Of a stretch of DNA of 64,000 bases, positions 26,809 to 35,773 are shown one piece after another (position 1 is the stretch's first letter; each line of letters starts with the position of its first letter). The stretch comes from GCA-2746795 sp963747345. Its GTDB lineage: Bacteria > Chloroflexota > Anaerolineae > Promineifilales > Promineifilaceae. The notes under the pieces were generated by a model. That model was not told the DNA's origin. It worked only from the letters and a program-made list of their open reading frames with translations, and ran no database searches. Location of the stretch: positions 88,726-152,725 of the forward strand of contig CAVVFA010000017.1 of the NCBI GenBank assembly GCA_963747345.1, read 5' to 3'. The position numbers and the translations under genes were made by a program.

Positions 26809-27870
26809 ATGACCACACTCAACCATCTTATTTCTCGCATTCAACAGTTGGATCAAGCAGCCATGGCCGCCGCCGAGGCGCGGCAGGCCATTTTAACAAA
26901 ACCGGCTGGCAGTCTGGGCCGCCTGGAAGAACTCTCTATACAAATAGCCGGCATTACCAGACAGGCCCGGCCTCAGGTTGAACAAAAAGTAGTCACGGTC
27001 ATGGCCGGAGATCATGGCGTAGTGGCGGAAGGTGTCAGCGCCTTTCCGCAAGACGTGACGCCGCAAATGGTGCTTAATTTTTTGCACGGGGGCGCGGCCA
27101 TCAACGTGCTGGCCAGGCAGGCCGGCGCCCGGGTTGTCATCGTAGATATGGGAGTGGCTGCTCCCCTAACGCCGCATCCAGACCTGATTGACAAGAAGGT
27201 AGCGGCCGGTACAGCGAACATGACCCAAGGCCCCGCCATGAGCCGGGCACAGGCAGAACAGGCGCTTTTATGCGGCGCGGCTGTCGTGGAAGATGAAGTT
27301 GAGAAGGGGCTGGACCTGCTCGCCACCGGCGATATGGGCATTGGCAATACCACCCCTTCAGCCGCCATTGCGGCTGTATTCATTGGCGCTGATCCGGCGG
27401 TGATTGTGGGGCGGGGAACCGGTGTGGATGAGGCGGGGCTGGTTCGCAAGCGAACGGCCGTTATCCAGGCTATCGCCGTCAACCAACCCCGCCAAGAAGA
27501 CGGGCTGGATGTACTGGCAAAAGTGGGTGGTTTTGAGATTGGCGGGCTGGCCGGGGCCATGTTGGCGGCCGCAGCCAACCGCAAACCGGTAATCGTCGAT
27601 GGCTTTATCTCCACCGCCGCGGCCATGATTGCCGTTTCCTTGTGTCCGGCCGTGCGCAGCTATCTGATTGCCGGACACTGCTCCGAGGAACAGGGCCACC
27701 GTCTGATGCTGCAATGGCTTGGCTTGACTCCTTTGCTTGATCTCAACTTGCGTCTGGGTGAAGGCACGGGCGCGGTGCTGGCGATGAATCTGGTGGAAGC
27801 GGCCTGCCGCACTTTGGATGAAATGGCGACATTTGGCGAAGCGGGTGTGGCAGAGAAATCTGCTGCCTAA
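26809..27870 (+). CDS. cobT: Nicotinate-nucleotide:dimethylbenzimidazole phosphoribosyltransferase
   Basis: 353 residues, the usual length. KPAGSLGRLEELSIQIAGIT at the N-terminus, VMAGDHGVVAEGVSAFPQDV, ATGDMGIGNTTPSAAIAAV, and the catalytic-Glu region LNLRLGEGTGAVLAMNLVEA. It activates the lower-ligand base for cobamide assembly. Second gene of the corrinoid group; a second ATG six bases upstream is possible. Confidence 0.95.
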   Translation: MTTLNHLISRIQQLDQAAMAAAEARQAILTKPAGSLGRLEELSIQIAGITRQARPQVEQKVVTVMAGDHGVVAEGVSAFPQDVTPQMVLNFLHGGAAINVLARQAGARVVIVDMGVAAPLTPHPDLIDKKVAAGTANMTQGPAMSRAQAEQALLCGAAVVEDEVEKGLDLLATGDMGIGNTTPSAAIAAVFIGADPAVIVGRGTGVDEAGLVRKRTAVIQAIAVNQPRQEDGLDVLAKVGGFEIGGLAGAMLAAAANRKPVIVDGFISTAAAMIAVSLCPAVRSYLIAGHCSEEQGHRLMLQWLGLTPLLDLNLRLGEGTGAVLAMNLVEAACRTLDEMATFGEAGVAEKSAA

Positions 27871-27872
27871 GC

Positions 27873-27938
27873 TTGGAGATTAGAGATGGGAGATTGGGGA
27901 TTAGCGACTTGCCTAGTCTCTAATCCCCACTTTCTTGG
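27873..27938. repeat. Inverted GAGATTA-type spacer between cobT and cobS
   Basis: TTGGAGATTAGAGATGGGAG and ATTGGGGATTAG are followed by the opposite-sense AGTCTCTAATCCCCAC. Same class as the spacer at 3033. Confidence 0.6.
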
Positions 27939-27948
27939 AAAATGACCT

Positions 27949-28731
27949 ATGTCTGAACAACCTCTTAAACCTGAACAAGATCGTGTTGGTTTTTCGCTCA
28001 GCGCCATCCTGGTGGCGGCGCAGTTTTTGACGATTATGCCGCCGCTCATTAAACGGCCGTTTACCTCCCGAGAGTTGGGGCAGGCCGTCGCTTTCTTTCC
28101 GCTGGTCGGTCTGGGATTAGGGCTGGTACTGGCAGGAATCAACCAGGGCTTGAGCCTCATATTTCCCCACGAATTACGGATAGCGCTCGTTTTAACTGCC
28201 TGGGTATTGCTGACCGGCGTCTTGCATCTGGATGGTTTTTTGGATGCCTGCGACGGTTTGTTTGGCGGCTTCACGTCGGAACAGCGGCTCCACATCATGC
28301 GTGACGAGCGGGTGGGGGCGTATGCTTTGGCCGGGGGTGTGCTGCTGCTGCTCATCAAATTTATGGCGTTAACGGCCGTTCCTCATCTCACCACCGCCCT
28401 CATTCTAGCGCCGACATTGGGTCGTTGGGCGATTACGCTGGCAGTAGTAGGTGCACCCTATGCGCGGGCAGAAGGTCTGGGCCGCACCATGAAAAACGAG
28501 GCGGGCGCGGCCGAACGTTTACTGGCGACAGCCTTTGCGTTGATCGTGGCGCTGGCAGCGGGCGGCGTGTGGGGGCTGGCGGCGATGGCCGCTGTTGCCC
28601 TGACGGTATGGCTGGGCAGCCGCTTTGTCATGAAACGCATTCCCGGTCTGACGGGTGACATTTACGGCGCGTTGTGCGAGATCAGCGAGGTGGTAGTGCT
28701 GCTGGTGCTGGCGGCGGGGCAGGCAGGTTAG
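27949..28731 (+). CDS. cobS: Adenosylcobinamide-GDP ribazoletransferase
   Basis: 260-residue polytopic membrane enzyme: AAQFLTIMPP near the N-terminus, FFPLVGLGLGLVLAGINQGL, the Asp-rich HLDGFLDACDGLFGGFTSEQ characteristic of CobS, and MRDERVGAYALAGG. It joins adenosylcobinamide-GDP to alpha-ribazole phosphate in the last steps of cobamide synthesis. Confidence 0.95.
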   Translation: MSEQPLKPEQDRVGFSLSAILVAAQFLTIMPPLIKRPFTSRELGQAVAFFPLVGLGLGLVLAGINQGLSLIFPHELRIALVLTAWVLLTGVLHLDGFLDACDGLFGGFTSEQRLHIMRDERVGAYALAGGVLLLLIKFMALTAVPHLTTALILAPTLGRWAITLAVVGAPYARAEGLGRTMKNEAGAAERLLATAFALIVALAAGGVWGLAAMAAVALTVWLGSRFVMKRIPGLTGDIYGALCEISEVVVLLVLAAGQAG

Positions 28732-28733
28732 GC

Positions 28734-28895
28734 ATGGGCACATTGACCTTGATTTTAGGCGGGGCGCGGAGCGGTAAATCTACCTATGCGGAAAAACTGG
28801 CGGCGGAAGCGAGCGGTGGCGTGGTCTACATCGCTACCGCCCAGACTGGCGATGCGGAGATGGCTGCCTATATCGAGAAGCATCAACTTTCTTGA
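28734..28895 (+). pseudogene. cobU: cobU N-terminal fragment
   Basis: GTLTLILGGARSGKSTYAEK is the N-terminal P-loop of adenosylcobinamide kinase/guanylyltransferase, followed by YIATAQTGDAEMAAYIEKHQ. The frame stops after 53 residues; the family is normally about 170-190. The remainder is not in the window. The break falls 14 bases before the TATAAT of the following kinase gene, so this looks like a rearrangement junction. Unless another copy exists, the NTP-binding half alone should be inactive. Confidence 0.85.
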
Positions 28896-28908
28896 GCGGC
28901 GGAAGCCG

Positions 28909-28914
28909 GTATAA
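28909..28914 (+). promoter_or_regulatory. -10 box of the NarX-like kinase gene, leaderless arrangement
   Basis: TATAAT ends eight bases before ATG 28923 and no ribosome-binding site intervenes. This implies transcription starting at or next to the start codon. No good -35 is visible. Confidence 0.55.
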
Positions 28915-28922
28915 TAGCAGTA

Positions 28923-30551
28923 ATGAAAAAATTGCATCTTAATCATATTGGCGAGTGGATCTACAATACTGTCTTATCTGTGCCCGTACAATACAAGATT
29001 ACGGGTATAGTCATGCTGCCCGTCTTGATATTGGGTATTTCACTCAACTATTGGGTCACGGCAAGCCTGTCGGATTGGCTGTCCTATATCCTCACCGATA
29101 GACGGGTGGAGGCGGCCATGCAAGCGGGTGGACGCAGTGTCGTTCTTGTCACTGTTTTAGCAGCAGCGGCTTCTATCATTCTGGCGGCTTTGCTTACTTT
29201 TTTGCTCACACGGCCGTTATTAGCCCTACGTGAAATGGCCCAACAAGTCGCCGGTGGCAACCTGAATGCGCGAGCACACGTCTGGTCTAAAGACGAAATT
29301 GGTGACGTGGCTGCTGCCATCAACACCATGACCGATCACCTCGTTGCCACCCAAAACGATCTGGCACGATCCAACCGCCGCCTGGACGCCATCAACCGAG
29401 TCATGCTGGCTGCCGAAAAAGAAGATGAAATACACGATGTTCTCTATGCCATCTTAGAAAGTACTATCACAATTATGGAGTTGCAAACTGGCTGGATTTA
29501 TTTGCGTGATCCAGAACGGGACGCATACCATCTGGCAAGCTGGTTCGGGGCGCCGCCCGCATTACAACCCTGTCTTCTCCAGAAAGAAGCAACACCACAG
29601 TGCCAGTGCCAAACCGCCCTCGTGATGGGTACATTACCACCTGAAGCCAGCATAAAACAGTGCGTAAGGCTGCAAGATTGCCAGGCTGTCGCCCCGCAAA
29701 GCCAGCACATCACCATCCCCATTCAGGCACGAGACCAAAATTTTGGCGTAATGAACCTGCTCTGCCCAACGACGCACACCTTGGCCGATGACGACCTGAA
29801 TTTATTGTCAGATATTGGCGTGCAAATTTCGGAAATCGTCGCCAATGCCTGGCTGCGCTTGAAATTGACTGAAAAAGAGCTGTCGCGGCAAGCACTGCTG
29901 GAATCTCTGGTAGAAGCGCAAGAAGAAGAGCGTGCCCGGCTGGCGCGAGAATTGCACGATGGCTCTGGGCAAATGTTAACCAGCCTTCTGGTACGCATTA
30001 AAACGCTGGAAAAGAAAGCTGATTCGGCTGAAATACGAAATGGGCTGACATCGATGCTGGACATCGTGGCAGAAACAATTGACCAGCTTCGTGACTTGTC
30101 GCACCGACTAAGACCTGCCGCTCTGGAAGAATTCGGCCTCTCGGTGGCCTTAGAAACGCTCTTGGATGATATATCAGATGAAGTGGGACTCACCACAACC
30201 AGCGACCTTAACTTAAATGGTGTAACTTTGCCGTCCGGCATTGAAGTCACTTTATATCGCATTGCCCAGGAATGTATGACCAACATCATCCGCCACGCTA
30301 AAGCAAGCAGGGTGACAATTCATTTAGAGCGGCTAGGAGACATAGTCTGTATGCGTGTGGAGGATGATGGCATTGGCTTTGATCCGCTCCAGATAACGGC
30401 CGTTTCCGGGCAGCGGCATCTCGGCATTATCAGTATGTATGAACGGGCAGCAATCGTAGGCGGCAAATTAGACGTCTTCTCTGCACCAGGGCAAGGCACA
30501 GCCATCCTCGTAAGCGTGCCCATCTTGATGAGTGTGACCGATGCCCACTAA
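28923..30551 (+). CDS. NarX/LiaS-type sensor histidine kinase (HAMP, GAF, HisKA_3)
   Basis: 542 residues: two TM helices (ITGIVMLPVLILGISLNYWV and VVLVTVLAAAASIILAALLT) with a short sensor loop, HAMP (PLLALREMAQQVAGGNLNAR), a GAF-like region (about 165-320) with several Cys (CLLQKEATPQCQCQ, CVRLQDCQ), HisKA_3 with RARLARELHDGSGQMLTSLL, and HATPase with RVEDDGIGFDP. The GAF cysteines could bind metal or an Fe-S cluster. It overlaps the regulator gene by 11 bases. Position suggests control of rdh cluster 1. Confidence 0.9.
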   Translation: MKKLHLNHIGEWIYNTVLSVPVQYKITGIVMLPVLILGISLNYWVTASLSDWLSYILTDRRVEAAMQAGGRSVVLVTVLAAAASIILAALLTFLLTRPLLALREMAQQVAGGNLNARAHVWSKDEIGDVAAAINTMTDHLVATQNDLARSNRRLDAINRVMLAAEKEDEIHDVLYAILESTITIMELQTGWIYLRDPERDAYHLASWFGAPPALQPCLLQKEATPQCQCQTALVMGTLPPEASIKQCVRLQDCQAVAPQSQHITIPIQARDQNFGVMNLLCPTTHTLADDDLNLLSDIGVQISEIVANAWLRLKLTEKELSRQALLESLVEAQEEERARLARELHDGSGQMLTSLLVRIKTLEKKADSAEIRNGLTSMLDIVAETIDQLRDLSHRLRPAALEEFGLSVALETLLDDISDEVGLTTTSDLNLNGVTLPSGIEVTLYRIAQECMTNIIRHAKASRVTIHLERLGDIVCMRVEDDGIGFDPLQITAVSGQRHLGIISMYERAAIVGGKLDVFSAPGQGTAILVSVPILMSVTDAH

Positions 30552-31200
30552 ACTCGTGCGTATCCTCCTCGTTGATGACCACAAAGTGCTGCGTGACGGC
30601 CTGCGTGCCCTGCTAGAAAGCGAAGACAACCTGGTCGTCATTGCCGAAGCGGGCACTGGTCAAGAAGCAATCACCCTAACTGAAGAACATCTGCCTGACG
30701 TCATCGTCATGGACCTGGGCTTGCCCGACATGAGCGGCCTGGAAGCAATCCGCACCATTCGCAAAACAAATAAACAAAGCCGCATTGTGGTCTTATCCAT
30801 GTTCAGTCGTCGAGAATTTGTAGTGCCGGCTATTGAAGCAGGCTGTGATGGCTACGTGCCCAAAGCATCCACCCACACCAGCTTACTGGAAGCCATTCAA
30901 GTAGTCTTGCGCGGCGAACGTTTCCTGCACCCCACCGCCGCCACCGCTCTCATGGAATCAATGACAAGCAAGCAGTCCGACGCTGAGAAATTCGCATTAT
31001 TATCAGAGCGCGAACAAGCTGTGTTTCGACTTTCAGCTTTGGGCTTTAATAGCCGAGAAATTGGCGAACAGATATTCATCAGTCCTAAAACAGCCGATAC
31101 CTACCGCCAGCGAGCCATGGAAAAGCTGGAACTTTTGCATCGCTCCGATCTCATTAAGTTTGCTCTACGAGCAGGCTTATTGGATGATTTCAAAGAATAA
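30541..31200 (+). CDS. NarL/LuxR-family response regulator
   Basis: 219 residues: REC with DDHKVLRDGL, phosphoacceptor in VIVMDLGLPDMSG and YVPKAST; LuxR-type HTH with LSEREQAVFRLSALGFNSRE and SPKTADTYRQRAMEKLELLH. Cognate of the overlapping kinase. It is 215 bases upstream of rdhA1 in the same direction, so it is the best candidate regulator of that cluster. Confidence 0.92.
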   Translation: MPTKLVRILLVDDHKVLRDGLRALLESEDNLVVIAEAGTGQEAITLTEEHLPDVIVMDLGLPDMSGLEAIRTIRKTNKQSRIVVLSMFSRREFVVPAIEAGCDGYVPKASTHTSLLEAIQVVLRGERFLHPTAATALMESMTSKQSDAEKFALLSEREQAVFRLSALGFNSREIGEQIFISPKTADTYRQRAMEKLELLHRSDLIKFALRAGLLDDFKE

Positions 31201-31415
31201 TCGTGTCAGGAAAAAGCCTACACGAGCATATCCTTTTCCCGATACCCGACGAACCCTCTCCATGATAAATTACAGTCAATCATTAAGATGCAAATGCGTT
31301 CAACCCCAGTAAACAGACTCATAAGGACGCATTTTTAGTTGTCAATGGCTGCAATATAAACCATCTAGGAACCCTTATTGCTGGCCCATGACTAAGAAGA
31401 TCGGAGAGGGAATTC
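31201..31415 (+). promoter_or_regulatory. rdhA1 leader region
   Basis: A small hairpin (CGTGT...ACACG, 31202-31226) follows the regulator gene. A -10-like TATAAA lies about 60 bases before rdhA1. GGAGAGG precedes the start codon. No cobalamin riboswitch core is present here, unlike cluster 2. Confidence 0.4.
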
Positions 31416-32816
31416 ATGACAGATAATGGGAAATTCAAATTAAATCGCCGAGACTTTTTGCGAATCGCTGGCATCGGTGCGGGTGCCACAGTGGTGGCAA
31501 CAGTTAGCAAACCGGCAGCAGCGGATAGCAAAACATTTAACGCTGCACCTTTTTCTGATCCAGCAGGGCGCCCTAACCGCCCTTGGTGGGTCAAAACCGT
31601 TGATGTGCCCACTACAGAAATAGACTGGGACATGATGCAGCGGTATAACGAGCAAACCGGCAGCGTTCGTGGCCCCGGTATGGCTGGTTATGTCGGTGCC
31701 GATGAAGTGGATCGTTTAACCGAAGCAGCTGCGAAAAATGAATTACAGCGCATGTTGGATAACGTTGATGGTTATACACTCAAAGATCAAGCCATGTCAG
31801 ATGCTCATGTCGGTGTCGGTAAATCATTTTTAGGACCGCAAAAAGCACCCACCCCAGAAGAACGCGGCGTACCCAAATGGACCGGTACCCCAGAAGAAGC
31901 TGCCAAGATTCTGCGGGCGGCGATGCGTCACTTTGGTGCGGCAACCGTTGGCTTTATAGAGCTGGATGACAATACACGCAAATTGATTTATGGCGTTGAC
32001 CCGGATGGAAAAGAGCTAATTTTTACCGATGATCCCATCGCTTCGGAAGACGATGACGCCCGTTACATCCCCAACAGCTGCAAATATGCTATCGCCTATA
32101 CCGTGCAAATGTCTCAAGAAACGATGCGCCGCTCCCCTACTGTGCTGGGATCACAGACAACCTCGTTAGCTTACAAGCGCGGTGAATCAATTCAGGCATC
32201 GTTGCAAGAGTTCCTGCGTGGCTTGGGTTATCAAGGTTTGGGCGAGTCCGCCACCAATGCTTTAGGCATTGCGCCGGCTTTTGGGGTAATGGCTGGCTTG
32301 GGAGAACTTTCCCGCTTAAATCGTCTGATAACACCAGAATTCGGGCCAATGGTTCGTGTTTTCAAACTGCTTACCGATTTGCCGGTGGCTGTTGATAAAC
32401 CGATTGATGCGGGCATTATGGAATTTTGCAAGCGTTGCAAGAAATGTGCAGAAGCCTGCCCCTCAGAATCACTGAGTTTTGATGATGAACCTACCTGGGA
32501 AGTACGTGGTGGTTGGAACAATCCAGGACATAAGGCGTATTTTGAAGATTCGACATCCTGCCTGTCTTATTGGCGGGAGCAAGCTGGCACGAACTGCGGT
32601 ATTTGTTTTGCAGTATGCACGTTTAGTAAAAAGGATAATGCCTGGGTTCATGAGGCTGTGAAGGCTGGGGCGTCAACGGCACCGTTCTTGGACAGCTTCT
32701 TCCGCAGTATGGATGATGCGTTTGGCTATGGCACACAAGCCAGTGCTGAAGAATGGTGGTCGCTCGATCTACCTGAATATGGCATTGATAGTAATCAACC
32801 GGTACAGGAGGCTTAA
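31416..32816 (+). CDS. rdhA: Reductive dehalogenase catalytic subunit, RdhA1
   Basis: 466 residues. Twin-arginine signal KLNRRDFLRIAGIGAG. The corrinoid-domain region has KYAIAYTVQMSQ, a Tyr in TTSLAYKRGESIQ (candidate proton donor by position) and GLGELSRLNRLITPEFGPMV. Two Fe-S motifs follow: FCKRCKKCAEACP and CLSYWREQAGTNCGICFAVC (the last Cys is followed by Thr rather than Pro). RdhA enzymes remove halide from organohalides using cob(I)alamin, on the outer face of the membrane. GGAGAGG precedes the ATG. The substrate cannot be predicted; some family members may act on natural organohalides. Confidence 0.9.
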   Translation: MTDNGKFKLNRRDFLRIAGIGAGATVVATVSKPAAADSKTFNAAPFSDPAGRPNRPWWVKTVDVPTTEIDWDMMQRYNEQTGSVRGPGMAGYVGADEVDRLTEAAAKNELQRMLDNVDGYTLKDQAMSDAHVGVGKSFLGPQKAPTPEERGVPKWTGTPEEAAKILRAAMRHFGAATVGFIELDDNTRKLIYGVDPDGKELIFTDDPIASEDDDARYIPNSCKYAIAYTVQMSQETMRRSPTVLGSQTTSLAYKRGESIQASLQEFLRGLGYQGLGESATNALGIAPAFGVMAGLGELSRLNRLITPEFGPMVRVFKLLTDLPVAVDKPIDAGIMEFCKRCKKCAEACPSESLSFDDEPTWEVRGGWNNPGHKAYFEDSTSCLSYWREQAGTNCGICFAVCTFSKKDNAWVHEAVKAGASTAPFLDSFFRSMDDAFGYGTQASAEEWWSLDLPEYGIDSNQPVQEA

Positions 32817-32819
32817 ACA

Positions 32820-33032
32820 ATGTCTGAAAATATTATGGTACAAGTTAAAAAACGGCCGTGGTACGAATGGGTACTGTGGGCACTATGGGGCATCACTTTG
32901 CTGTTCATTTTGCAGAATGCCATTGCCAGCGGCGCTGAGTTAGAGTCCCGTGCTGCCGCGATATTCTGGGTTAGCTTTATTGTGTGGCTGTTAGCCGGTG
33001 TCGTGGTGTGGTTTATTCGCCGAAATAAGTAG
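32820..33032 (+). CDS. rdhB: RdhB-like membrane anchor 1
   Basis: 70 residues with two TM helices (WVLWALWGITLLFILQNAI and IFWVSFIVWLLAGVVVWFI) and a basic C-terminus. It starts three bases after the rdhA1 stop. Short RdhB proteins anchor RdhA to the membrane. It is shorter than the three-helix RdhB of cluster 2, and identification rests mainly on position and topology. Confidence 0.75.
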   Translation: MSENIMVQVKKRPWYEWVLWALWGITLLFILQNAIASGAELESRAAAIFWVSFIVWLLAGVVVWFIRRNK

Positions 33033-33158
33033 TTGGAACTATGACAGACAGAACATTCCTACCTTCACCGACATGTCTGTCAACAGTTCATCTTTATGGC
33101 GGGCTTTAGCACTTTGCCCACAAAGCAGGCCCGCTACCATCAAGATTTTGTTATCCGT

Positions 33159-33188
33159 AGAGGGAAAGGGGGCACCCCCTTTCCCTCT
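33159..33188 (+). promoter_or_regulatory. 14-bp perfect hairpin between rdhB1 and rdhC1
   Basis: AGAGGGAAAGGGGG, CA, CCCCCTTTCCCTCT. A weaker ACAGACA...TGTCTGT pair lies upstream (33044-33080). No T-run follows, so it more likely stabilises the rdhAB message or marks a processing site than fully terminates it. Confidence 0.6.
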
Positions 33189-33214
33189 CTTGGATCAAGT
33201 TCATATTAGAAAAC

Positions 33215-34444
33215 ATGACCTCAGACGAATCCATTCCCATCCCGGTTAAGCCCAAAAGGTCGTCCCGCCAACAGAAAAATAGACAAGAACGCCTGTTTAT
33301 GCTCATCACGGTGGGGCTTGTCGTGGCGGCCTGGTTATTTGGTTATTTTAATAGTGGCACAGATGTGGTGCCGCTGGTGGCTGACGTGCTGCCGGGTGCA
33401 ACCCATATCGAAGATAAAAGTGTGTTGTATGTGGGATATGATGCCACTGGCGAGTTGATTGGTTATGCGGCCGTCGGTGAAGCATCTGGTTATGGTGGGC
33501 CGATTGAAGTGTTAGTGGGCGTTAGCCCTGAAGGTGAAATTTTAGGGTCTACGATTGTGGCACAGCGGGAATCGCCTGGCTTTTTTCGATTGGTGGAAAA
33601 GAGCGAGTTGATTGAGAACTATGCGGGACTGGATATAACGGAGCCGTTACAGTTGGGCGAGGATTTGGATGCTGTTTCGGGGGCGACGGTGAGTGCGGAA
33701 GGAGTGGCTTTGGCTGTGAGAACGGCCGTTTCCCAAATTGCCGCCGATGGTCTCAATACCCCCCTGCCCCCCCAGAAACAGTCCGTTGAATTTGGTATCC
33801 CTGAAATCGTGCTCATTCTCTTGTTTGCCACAGGGTTTGTCGCCCATAGAATGCGCAGCCGCGTCTGGAAAAACAGAATCCGCTGGGGTACCTTGTTAAC
33901 TGGGATGATCGTGTTGGGCTTTATTTACACCATGCCTTTTACCATTACAATGGTGGTGTCTTTGTTGAGCGGATACTGGCCCGACTGGCACACCAATCTG
34001 TATTGGTACATTCTCATCGGCGGCATCATATTTGTGACAACAATAGATGCGCAAAATCCATACTGTTACTGGTTCTGCCCGTTTGGCGCGGTGCAGCAGT
34101 GTGTGGCTGTCGTCACGGGCGCAAAACTTTACCGGCCACGTGATTACAACATCGCCCTAAAATGGTTGCAGCGCGGTTTGGCGTTGGCAGCCATTATGCT
34201 GGGTCTGGCACTGCGGCGACCCGGCGTAGCCAGCTACGAACCATTTGCCACCCTATTTGATTTCCGGGGCACCGGCATAGAATGGGCTTTTTTAATCCTC
34301 ATTTTGCTGGTTAGTTTGATGATGTACCGGCCGTTTTGTAATTATCTTTGTCCCTTGGATGCTGTGGTAGAGTTTATTGCTGCCGGACGACGTTGGGCGA
34401 AGGAGGTGTGGGCGACATGGCGCAAGAAACTAACAAAAGCGTAA
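33215..34444 (+). CDS. rdhC: RdhC/NosR-like membrane flavoprotein with FMN and Fe-S motifs
   Basis: 409 residues. N-terminal TM (LFMLITVGLVVAAWLFGYF), an FMN-binding domain with the flavinylation site DAVSGATVSAEG, then several TM helices and two membrane-side cysteine clusters CYWFCPFGAVQQC and CNYLCPLDAV. This is the RdhC/NosR/NirI layout, thought to carry electrons from quinol across the membrane. The flavin would be attached by ApbE encoded two genes downstream. Same architecture as 46393-47691. Confidence 0.88.
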   Translation: MTSDESIPIPVKPKRSSRQQKNRQERLFMLITVGLVVAAWLFGYFNSGTDVVPLVADVLPGATHIEDKSVLYVGYDATGELIGYAAVGEASGYGGPIEVLVGVSPEGEILGSTIVAQRESPGFFRLVEKSELIENYAGLDITEPLQLGEDLDAVSGATVSAEGVALAVRTAVSQIAADGLNTPLPPQKQSVEFGIPEIVLILLFATGFVAHRMRSRVWKNRIRWGTLLTGMIVLGFIYTMPFTITMVVSLLSGYWPDWHTNLYWYILIGGIIFVTTIDAQNPYCYWFCPFGAVQQCVAVVTGAKLYRPRDYNIALKWLQRGLALAAIMLGLALRRPGVASYEPFATLFDFRGTGIEWAFLILILLVSLMMYRPFCNYLCPLDAVVEFIAAGRRWAKEVWATWRKKLTKA

Positions 34445-34755
34445 AATGGGAAGGCTTAAAACGCAAACTTCTGCTGGGGTTTGTGTTTGTAAGCGTTTTG
34501 ATGATTGGTGCGATTTGGATTCAAGGCATTGTCGTGCGCGAACCAGAGACACCCAGCTATTATCGTGACACCTTTCAAGTCGATGAAAACCTGTACCTGA
34601 CAGTGACGGCCGATGCCCTACAATATAATCCTGAACCAGCTGGCACACCTGACCCCGATGAGGATGGTGAACACCATCAAGGTTCGGGCCAAGGCCAGGG
34701 CGCAGGTCAAGGTTCGGGTCAAGGCAGCAGCAGTGGCGGCGGCTCGGATCATTAG
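34417..34755 (+). CDS. Small one-TM protein after rdhC1
   Basis: 112 residues from ATG 34417, preceded by a full AAGGAGGTG box, overlapping the rdhC1 end by 28 bases. One TM helix (LLLGFVFVSVLMIGAIWIQG), a short acidic region and a low-complexity tail of Gly, Gln, Ser and Asp. I know no family. A small one-TM protein also beginning MAQ occupies the same place after rdhC2. Confidence 0.75.
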   Translation: MAQETNKSVKWEGLKRKLLLGFVFVSVLMIGAIWIQGIVVREPETPSYYRDTFQVDENLYLTVTADALQYNPEPAGTPDPDEDGEHHQGSGQGQGAGQGSGQGSSSGGGSDH

Positions 34756-34764
34756 CGAATTTCT

Positions 34765-35769
34765 ATGTCTGAATTAACACCTGATTCTCCTAAACTAATA
34801 AACCGCCGGGATTTTCTAAAGATAACGGCCGTTGCCGGAACCTTACTCGCTGGCGGCAGTCTGTTACGCCTGGGCATTCCACCCAAATCGGTAACGCTGC
34901 GTGAAACGCAAACCCTCATGGGAACGGTTATCAATCTGGTTTTGGTGACTGATGATGTGCAAAACGGCCGTGTTGCCATTGACGCCACCTTTGCTGAGAT
35001 GCGCCGCCTGATTGCCATCTTCGACCATCGCCAGGCAGACAGCACCCTGTCACAATTGAACCAAAACGGCCGTTTAACCTCACCTCAGCCTGAATTAGTG
35101 TCTGTATTGTCCCAGGCCATTGCGGTTGGGGATTTAACAGGTGGTGCGTTTGACGTGTCGATTAAGCCGCTGCTGGATGCTGTGCGAGACGAAAAAGAGG
35201 TTGCCGATTACCAGAAATTTGTCGATTATCGGCGTATTCAAGTGCATGACAGAGAAATTGTCCTGCAACCGGGCATGGCGCTGACGCTGGATGGCATTGC
35301 TAAAGGCAGTGTCGTCGATGGCGCGGTGGCGGTCCTGCAAGCACAGGGTTACGAGAATGTCTTGGTGGAAGCGGGCGGTGATTTGGTAGGAAACGGCCGT
35401 TCTGCAAACAACACCCCCTGGCGCATCGGCATCCAACATCCCCGGCAGCCCGGCAGTTTGATGGCAACATTACCCATCTCGGCGCAGGCTGTCGCCACTT
35501 CTGGCGATTACATGAATGCCTTCACGGCCGATTTCAGCCGTCACCACATCCTTGACCCACGCACGGGCCAATCACCAGCCCAAAGCGCCAGCGTGACCGT
35601 ATTGGCTGACAACACCGCCACCGCCGACGCGCTCAGTACCGCCCTGATGGTGATGGGGCCTGAGGCTGGACTGGCTTTGGTGGAAACGATAACGGCCGTT
35701 GAAGCCCTGTTCATCACCAAAGACATGCAAATTTACAGGTCATCCGGATTCCCCTCGGAGAGAAAATAA
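34765..35769 (+). CDS. apbE: FAD:protein FMN transferase, ApbE1
   Basis: 334 residues with a Tat-like N-terminus (NRRDFLKITAVAGTLLAGG). Family motifs: QTLMGTVINLVLV, LDGIAKGSVVDGAVAVLQAQ, VLVEAGGDLVGNG, HHILDPRTGQSPAQSASVTV and ADALSTALMVMG. ApbE attaches FMN covalently to Thr/Ser of FMN-binding domains outside the cytoplasm; RdhC1 is the obvious substrate. Confidence 0.93.
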   Translation: MSELTPDSPKLINRRDFLKITAVAGTLLAGGSLLRLGIPPKSVTLRETQTLMGTVINLVLVTDDVQNGRVAIDATFAEMRRLIAIFDHRQADSTLSQLNQNGRLTSPQPELVSVLSQAIAVGDLTGGAFDVSIKPLLDAVRDEKEVADYQKFVDYRRIQVHDREIVLQPGMALTLDGIAKGSVVDGAVAVLQAQGYENVLVEAGGDLVGNGRSANNTPWRIGIQHPRQPGSLMATLPISAQAVATSGDYMNAFTADFSRHHILDPRTGQSPAQSASVTVLADNTATADALSTALMVMGPEAGLALVETITAVEALFITKDMQIYRSSGFPSERK

Positions 35770-35773
35770 ACCC

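Noticed and set aside
31201..31415. A cobalamin riboswitch before rdhA1
   Set aside because: The leader lacks the CCCGCAACTG core and flanking conserved boxes seen in front of rdhA2.
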